A DNA stretch of 64,000 bases from JAGOFO01 sp964522105 (lineage in GTDB: Bacteria > Myxococcota_A > UBA9042 > DTJE01). The stretch covers positions 1 through 64,000 of the forward strand of contig CAZFVA010000010.1 of NCBI GenBank assembly GCA_964522105.1. The letters are read 5' to 3'. Below the pieces are notes generated by a model. That model saw nothing but the letters and a program-made list of their open reading frames with translations. It had not been told where the DNA came from and searched no databases. Positions 61,101-64,000 of this stretch are shown piece after piece. Positions within the stretch are counted from its first letter, which is position 1, and each line of letters opens with the position of its first letter. A program made the position numbers and the translations under genes.

Positions 61101-61598
61101 ATCGTTGAACACGCAGGCGCAATCTCGGTTTACAGCGAAGAAGGCAGGGGAACTCAGTTCAATATCTATCTGCCAGTCAGCAGTGAAATGATAGTTACGA
61201 CGAAAGGCGAATACAGCTCAGATATCAAGCGCGAAGGGCTCGTCCTGGTTGTCGAAGATGAACCGATTATCCGTTCAATGGCAGAAGTTATGCTGAAGGA
61301 CCTGGGTTTCGAAGTCATCTCGGCTGACAACGGAACAACAGGCGTGGAAATGTTCAGACAGTACGCGGACAGGCTGAAGCTTGTTCTGCTTGACGTCATC
61401 ATGCCCGAAATGGACGGCATGACTGCTTTGAAATTGATGAAGGATATCCGACAGGATGTACCGTTCATTATTTCATCAGGCTTTTCGTTCGATCACCGCA
61501 GGGAAGAGTTCTTTCAGATGGGCGCCAACACATTCCTCAGCAAACCGTTCAGAGGATCAGCGCTGGTCAAGGCTGTTGATGAGTGTCTTGGCAGGTAA
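58164..61598 (+). CDS. Hybrid histidine kinase with two periplasmic binding modules
   Basis: 1144 residues. Signal sequence, then an ABC-type periplasmic-binding domain ('LYINSYHQGYDWSDSISREIL', about 40-330), a second, family-3 solute-binding domain ('IRDNPTITVGTGDLPPLL', 'GFSIDLMKELAALTGL', about 365-600), a membrane helix (about 610-632), a PAS domain ('ITLDSIGDAVIVTDASGRVVRMNPVAQRLTGW'), HisKA with H786 in 'GGVAHDFNNML', HATPase ('NLCINARDAMPDGG', 'GSGI', 'GTGLGLAAVHG') and a receiver with D1077 in 'LLDVIMPEMDG'. It senses small molecules and phosphorylates a partner not seen here; no DNA-binding output domain is attached. It lies 63 bases after the barrel and overlaps the convergent editing hydrolase by 32 bases. 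Confidence 0.93.
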   Translation: MMHCQARLTRLMLNMALMCTLVAALPAVAVAQSLEDAGESPKQVLYINSYHQGYDWSDSISREILRTFNQQEPEAKVFTEYLDTKHFAWNDARKAAALKNLMEKYGPEFFQLAIASDDAAFEFMKEFRDILMPGKPVIFCGVNSLDPRNDKLPDGFTGVVEVFDYAGIIGMAQALFPERANIAIIADNSVTGISIIKAAQKELQKFPQITYEFLDGKDLTHADLLARLRNIDDKTFVIIGVWQTDKNNTYFTVPEAFADIAKASSAPVFVALKSDLAYGFAGGSVVSGSSQGRRAATIALDILAGKPVSEIPIDTNTVSNNIVNRKLLEERWKINWESLPEFIKSMPDDFAEEGSDNVPAPLQLTTAEKQWIRDNPTITVGTGDLPPLLMLTDPPGGFSIDLMKELAALTGLEVKFETWTGKTSDFVKNAEQGNINWVIAALTDTPERRNVLAFTRPYVELEWVIFTRDDSPFVSGMGDLAGKTVAVHDGLTVNDIIARKYPKIILKPMEISREGMIALNSHQVDALIMHLSTGVWLTKEMGLTRIRVAAPTNLPPHKISIAVPVKQKVLADILDKAIASLPAGKVDTLKHRYMTQIVINQGWATESVLKILLVFAAVFLLVLSILIYRLRRGKTILRQREQNLQITLDSIGDAVIVTDASGRVVRMNPVAQRLTGWTIEQATDHLIDDVMILVNPDSEEKLPGATDKSTGNKPVREPQGHVELVSKDLKHYLVEYSAAPITSEGAQPSGTIVVFKDVTEKLRFEEQMQHSRKMEAIGQLAGGVAHDFNNMLSAIQGYAELLTRKVPENSVENVYCQRIFNATERAAGLTSKLLDFARKGKTLSTPIDIHESIKNAIGLLERSLDKSIVIKSNMAAANSLIVGDPSQIQSVILNLCINARDAMPDGGVLEISTGNVYLTEKECASSEFQITPGDYVAVHVTDSGSGISKANIRKIFEPFFTTKGIGKGTGLGLAAVHGAIVEHAGAISVYSEEGRGTQFNIYLPVSSEMIVTTKGEYSSDIKREGLVLVVEDEPIIRSMAEVMLKDLGFEVISADNGTTGVEMFRQYADRLKLVLLDVIMPEMDGMTALKLMKDIRQDVPFIISSGFSFDHRREEFFQMGANTFLSKPFRGSALVKAVDECLGR

Positions 61599-62775
61599 AC
61601 AGACGCTGCATTTCGGCAAGCGCTTCGGTCCACAGTGAAAGCGATTTTGCGCGACCCTGAAAGATTCCACCACGCCCGCCACCTCGACCTTCCATGATAC
61701 TGGCGGCGGCCGGACCTGCGGCTGCAACGAAACTGTCAGGGCCAACCACCATGAACAAGCCATCGGTAACACCACCGGTAATCAGGGCAGCCCGTTCCGG
61801 AAAAACGGCATGGAAACGTTCAGCAACCATGCGCAGGAAATCGGAATCGGGATCATCATCATGGTGGGCAACGACACAGCGCAAATCGCCGCCGGGGGCC
61901 TCGCCCAGACGTTCAACGACCATTAACGCCAACCGCTGCTGCAACGCCCTCGTCTGCATCTGCAGATCGCGACTGGACGTTTTAAGGCTTTCAACAGACG
62001 CCACGAAATCGGACGGACCGGTAGTCAAAATCTGACTGATCGCCAGTTCACGATCAAGCATCTCGGCCAGCACCCGCCGGACCCGCGTCCCGGCTGCATA
62101 ATGTACGCGGATTCCACGGGTAAGCTTTTCTATCCCCAGAATTTTTACCTGCTGAACGGCCCCGGTTGAAGCAACGTGCGTGCCACCACACGTATTCAGA
62201 TCAACACCATCAATACCGACAAGTCTGATCGGTCCATCGATACCTTCCGGCAGAAGGCGGCTGCGGACATCCATCGTTTCAAATTCTGCACGCGACACAA
62301 ATGAAATCTGGACCGGCACATTAGAAATGACGACATCGTTCACCATTTCTTCAAGGCGAACCAGGTCGGCCGGCGCAATCTGGTCAAGCTCGAATTCCAC
62401 GTCACTGCGATCGGGATTCATGTGAAACGCAATCGTCTTCCAGCCCATATGGCGGGCAGCAAGCGCGGTCATGATGTGCTGCGCGGTGTGCTGCTGCATA
62501 TAGTCGAAGCGGCGGGGCCAATCCACGGCAATAATTACTTCGCCACTGACCGGCGCACCAAGAACATGGACCACAGCACCGTCCGACCGGACCTGAAGGG
62601 CCTGCACAGTTATCCCGTCGATCGTACCGCAGTCAGAAGGCTGCCCGCCCCCGGCAGGGTAAAGAACAGTCTGGTCCGGAACGACTTCAAACTTACCGCC
62701 CACAGCAACACATTCAAGAACCCTGGCCTTGACGGCCCTTGTTGTCGAGTTCTTTTTGCAGACTAACTCTGTCAT
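61567..62775 (-). CDS. alaX: AlaX-type alanyl-tRNA editing hydrolase (long form, DHHA1)
   Basis: 402 residues. Editing-domain zinc ligands are visible: 'QQHTAQHIM' (His-x3-His) and 'NTCGGTHVASTG' (Cys-x3-His), as in AlaRS/AlaX, plus the N-terminal 'TVLYPAGGGQPSD'. The C-terminal half (about 245-395) is a coiled coil and a DHHA1 domain with 'GGGRGG'. The full-length layout (AlaX-L) hydrolyses Ser- or Gly-mischarged tRNA-Ala in trans. It has no catalytic synthetase core. Downstream of a NiCoT-like gene and ftsY on the same strand. Confidence 0.92.
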   Translation of the reverse strand: MTELVCKKNSTTRAVKARVLECVAVGGKFEVVPDQTVLYPAGGGQPSDCGTIDGITVQALQVRSDGAVVHVLGAPVSGEVIIAVDWPRRFDYMQQHTAQHIMTALAARHMGWKTIAFHMNPDRSDVEFELDQIAPADLVRLEEMVNDVVISNVPVQISFVSRAEFETMDVRSRLLPEGIDGPIRLVGIDGVDLNTCGGTHVASTGAVQQVKILGIEKLTRGIRVHYAAGTRVRRVLAEMLDRELAISQILTTGPSDFVASVESLKTSSRDLQMQTRALQQRLALMVVERLGEAPGGDLRCVVAHHDDDPDSDFLRMVAERFHAVFPERAALITGGVTDGLFMVVGPDSFVAAAGPAAASIMEGRGGGRGGIFQGRAKSLSLWTEALAEMQRLFTCQDTHQQP

Positions 62776-62801
62776 ATTATTGAATTCCTGAAAGACGGGG
62801 A

Positions 62802-63443
62802 TTACAGACCAAGGAACTGGACTGCCATACCGCTGACCATAATTGCGGCACCGGCGACTGCATGTCCAAACCTGAACGATACGTCCAGTCTGGACTTCTT
62901 CAGACCGAAAGACGCGCCCAGAACTACCGCCGTCATTGTCGAAACGGTTGCCAGACCGAAAACACCGGACACCAGCAACGCAAGGCTTAAGCTATGGGCA
63001 ACCGCAGGGTAAATCAACAATGGAATAAGCGGTTCGCACGGACCGAACGCAAACACCAGGAAAAGCACCCAGGGGACAATGGAATCAGATCGCACAGCCG
63101 AATCCGCGCCCGGATTACGTCGAAGCCACGCCTTCCTGATACCCCAGACCATATAGACGGCACCGAACGAAATCATCATCCATGCTGCAATCTGGCCGCG
63201 TGCCGATTCCAGCAGTTCAAGACTGCCGACCGCCTTCCCGAGCGCAATACCGACAAATCCGATAAGCACAGAACTGATAACGTGCCCAATCCCGCAAAGC
63301 ATCGTTATTAAAGCAGTTTTTCTGGCCGACCAACCGCGCGCGGCCGACATCGCAACAAAAGGCACGTAGTGATCGGGGCCGATAAGAGTGTGACCAACAC
63401 CAAGGGCAACCGCTGCAGTCAATAACACACCGATTTCACTCAT
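62802..63443 (-). CDS. NiCoT/UreH-like membrane transporter
   Basis: About 213 residues from ATG 63443 (AGGTGGGG upstream; an in-frame start at 63461 is less likely). Six membrane helices. The first carries 'GVGHTLIGPDHYVPF', where His and Asp-His recall the metal-binding H-x4-D-H of Ni/Co transporters (here H-x5-D-H). 'CGIGHVISS' and 'FGPCEPLIPLLIYP' follow, with Cys and His in the membrane. Similar proteins are annotated as sulfite exporter (TauE/SafE-like) or urease-accessory UreH. Substrate, probably a divalent metal or small anion, is uncertain. Between ftsY and alaX. Confidence 0.75.
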   Translation of the reverse strand: MSEIGVLLTAAVALGVGHTLIGPDHYVPFVAMSAARGWSARKTALITMLCGIGHVISSVLIGFVGIALGKAVGSLELLESARGQIAAWMMISFGAVYMVWGIRKAWLRRNPGADSAVRSDSIVPWVLFLVFAFGPCEPLIPLLIYPAVAHSLSLALLVSGVFGLATVSTMTAVVLGASFGLKKSRLDVSFRFGHAVAGAAIMVSGMAVQFLGL

Positions 63444-63461
63444 ATCAACCCCACCTGACAA

Positions 63462-64000
63462 TCAATCAACGCTGAAAAGAGCGTCAACAAACTGATCAGC
63501 ATCAAATGACCTGATGTCGTCGATGGCTTCACCAATCCCGACGAACCAGATCGGCAGATTCATGTCCCGCGCAATCGAGATTACCACACCGCCACGGGCC
63601 GTACCATCAAGCTTTGAAAGGCCAATCCCGGTGACCTGCACCGACTTCAGGAACACGTCAGCCTGTTTAACGGCGTTCTGACCCATCGTTGAATCAAGCA
63701 TCAACATGACTTCATGCGGGGCTCCGGGGACCGCTTTGCCAAGAACCCGGTGGACCTTCTTCAATTCATCCACAAGGTTCATATCTGTGTGCAGACGGCC
63801 GGCCGTATCGGCGATCATCACGTCGAAACCTTCGTCAATCGCCCTTCGCGCAGCATCAAAAAACAGCGATGACGGGTCCTGGCCTGGCTTTCCAACAACG
63901 ACTGGAATACCGATGCGGTCACCCCATATGCCAAGCTGGTCGGCGCCGGCTGCCCTGAATGTGTCTCCGGCCGCCAGCAGTACGCGTTTGCCCTGATTAC
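63462..64000 (-). CDS. ftsY: Signal recognition particle receptor FtsY, partial (C-terminal NG domain)
   Basis: The last 178 codons and stop are present; the N-terminus is beyond the window edge. SRP-GTPase motifs: 'GDTFRAAGADQLGIW' (the DTFRAAA-type block), 'MIADTAGRLHTD' (G3), 'GIGLSKLDGTARGG' (G4, TKLDG-like) and 'PIWFVGIGEAIDDI' (G5). The P-loop should lie just off the right end. FtsY docks the SRP-ribosome complex at the membrane. The NiCoT-like gene starts 18 bases after the stop, same strand. Confidence 0.95.
   Translation of the reverse strand, partial: NQGKRVLLAAGDTFRAAGADQLGIWGDRIGIPVVVGKPGQDPSSLFFDAARRAIDEGFDVMIADTAGRLHTDMNLVDELKKVHRVLGKAVPGAPHEVMLMLDSTMGQNAVKQADVFLKSVQVTGIGLSKLDGTARGGVVISIARDMNLPIWFVGIGEAIDDIRSFDADQFVDALFSVD

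Overview
The window looks like part of a scaffold from an uncultivated, moderately GC-rich, diderm bacterium on the Myxococcota / former Deltaproteobacteria side. The signs are two MYXO-CTERM-like C-terminal sorting tails (Gly-Gly-Cys, membrane helix, Arg-rich end), two outer-membrane barrels resembling a barrel family common in Myxococcales, and many secreted lipoproteins whose lipobox is followed by an acidic Asp/Val-rich or Cys-rich linker. There is also a type IV pilus minor-pilin/PilY1 operon and an OmpA lipoprotein. Three runs of exactly 100 N (29552-29651, 37306-37405, 43049-43148) mark assembly gaps of unknown true length. No CRISPR, insertion sequence, prophage or rRNA gene was seen; there is one tRNA (Gln, anticodon UUG).

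Layout. 1-2164: a partial lipoprotein, a START-domain protein and an FGE/SUMF1-fold lipoprotein. 2348-5786: queA-tgt-apbE operon. 5945-11183 (mostly leftward): GH84 lipoprotein, DMT permease, cutA, a poly-Pro/coiled-coil membrane protein and an SLT lytic transglycosylase. 11293-15384: an NlpC/P60- or CHAP-like secreted protein, a UvrD/PcrA helicase and two unknown envelope proteins. 15552-23986: outer-membrane barrel and fimT-pilV-pilW-pilX-pilY1. 23989-29434: alpha/beta-hydrolase lipoprotein, tRNA-Gln, YfgM-like and BamB-like genes, and a Cys-rich lipoprotein.

29538-34560 is the most unusual block: a DUF6599-like protein, a Tat-exported DUF362 protein, a NapH-NapG-type polyferredoxin fusion with an internal twin-arginine motif, and a Tat-exported aldo/keto reductase with a C-terminal Fe-S motif. 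Together they look like a membrane/periplasmic electron-transfer module. 34588-38301 is a leftward operon (YCF48-like sorted protein, unknown protein, GH5 lipoprotein). It is divergent from an M43-like metalloprotease with calcium-binding repeats and its own sorting tail (38502-41051). 41136-44582: OmpA lipoprotein, an AarF/UbiB fragment, a GT2 fragment and an amidohydrolase.

44698-53514 is mostly housekeeping: fmdB, a ribosomal protein L3 gene standing alone, dapF, folE, nrnA, glgA, a tandem-PilZ protein and valS. 53698-61598: a very large GH5 lipoprotein, an outer-membrane barrel and a hybrid histidine kinase with two periplasmic binding modules, possibly one sensing/uptake unit. 61567-64000 (leftward): AlaX-type editing hydrolase, a NiCoT/UreH-like transporter and the C-terminal part of FtsY.

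Genes are tightly packed: ATGA-type overlaps within operons, and several convergent pairs that meet stop-to-stop or overlap. All functions are read from motifs and general family knowledge; no database search was run.
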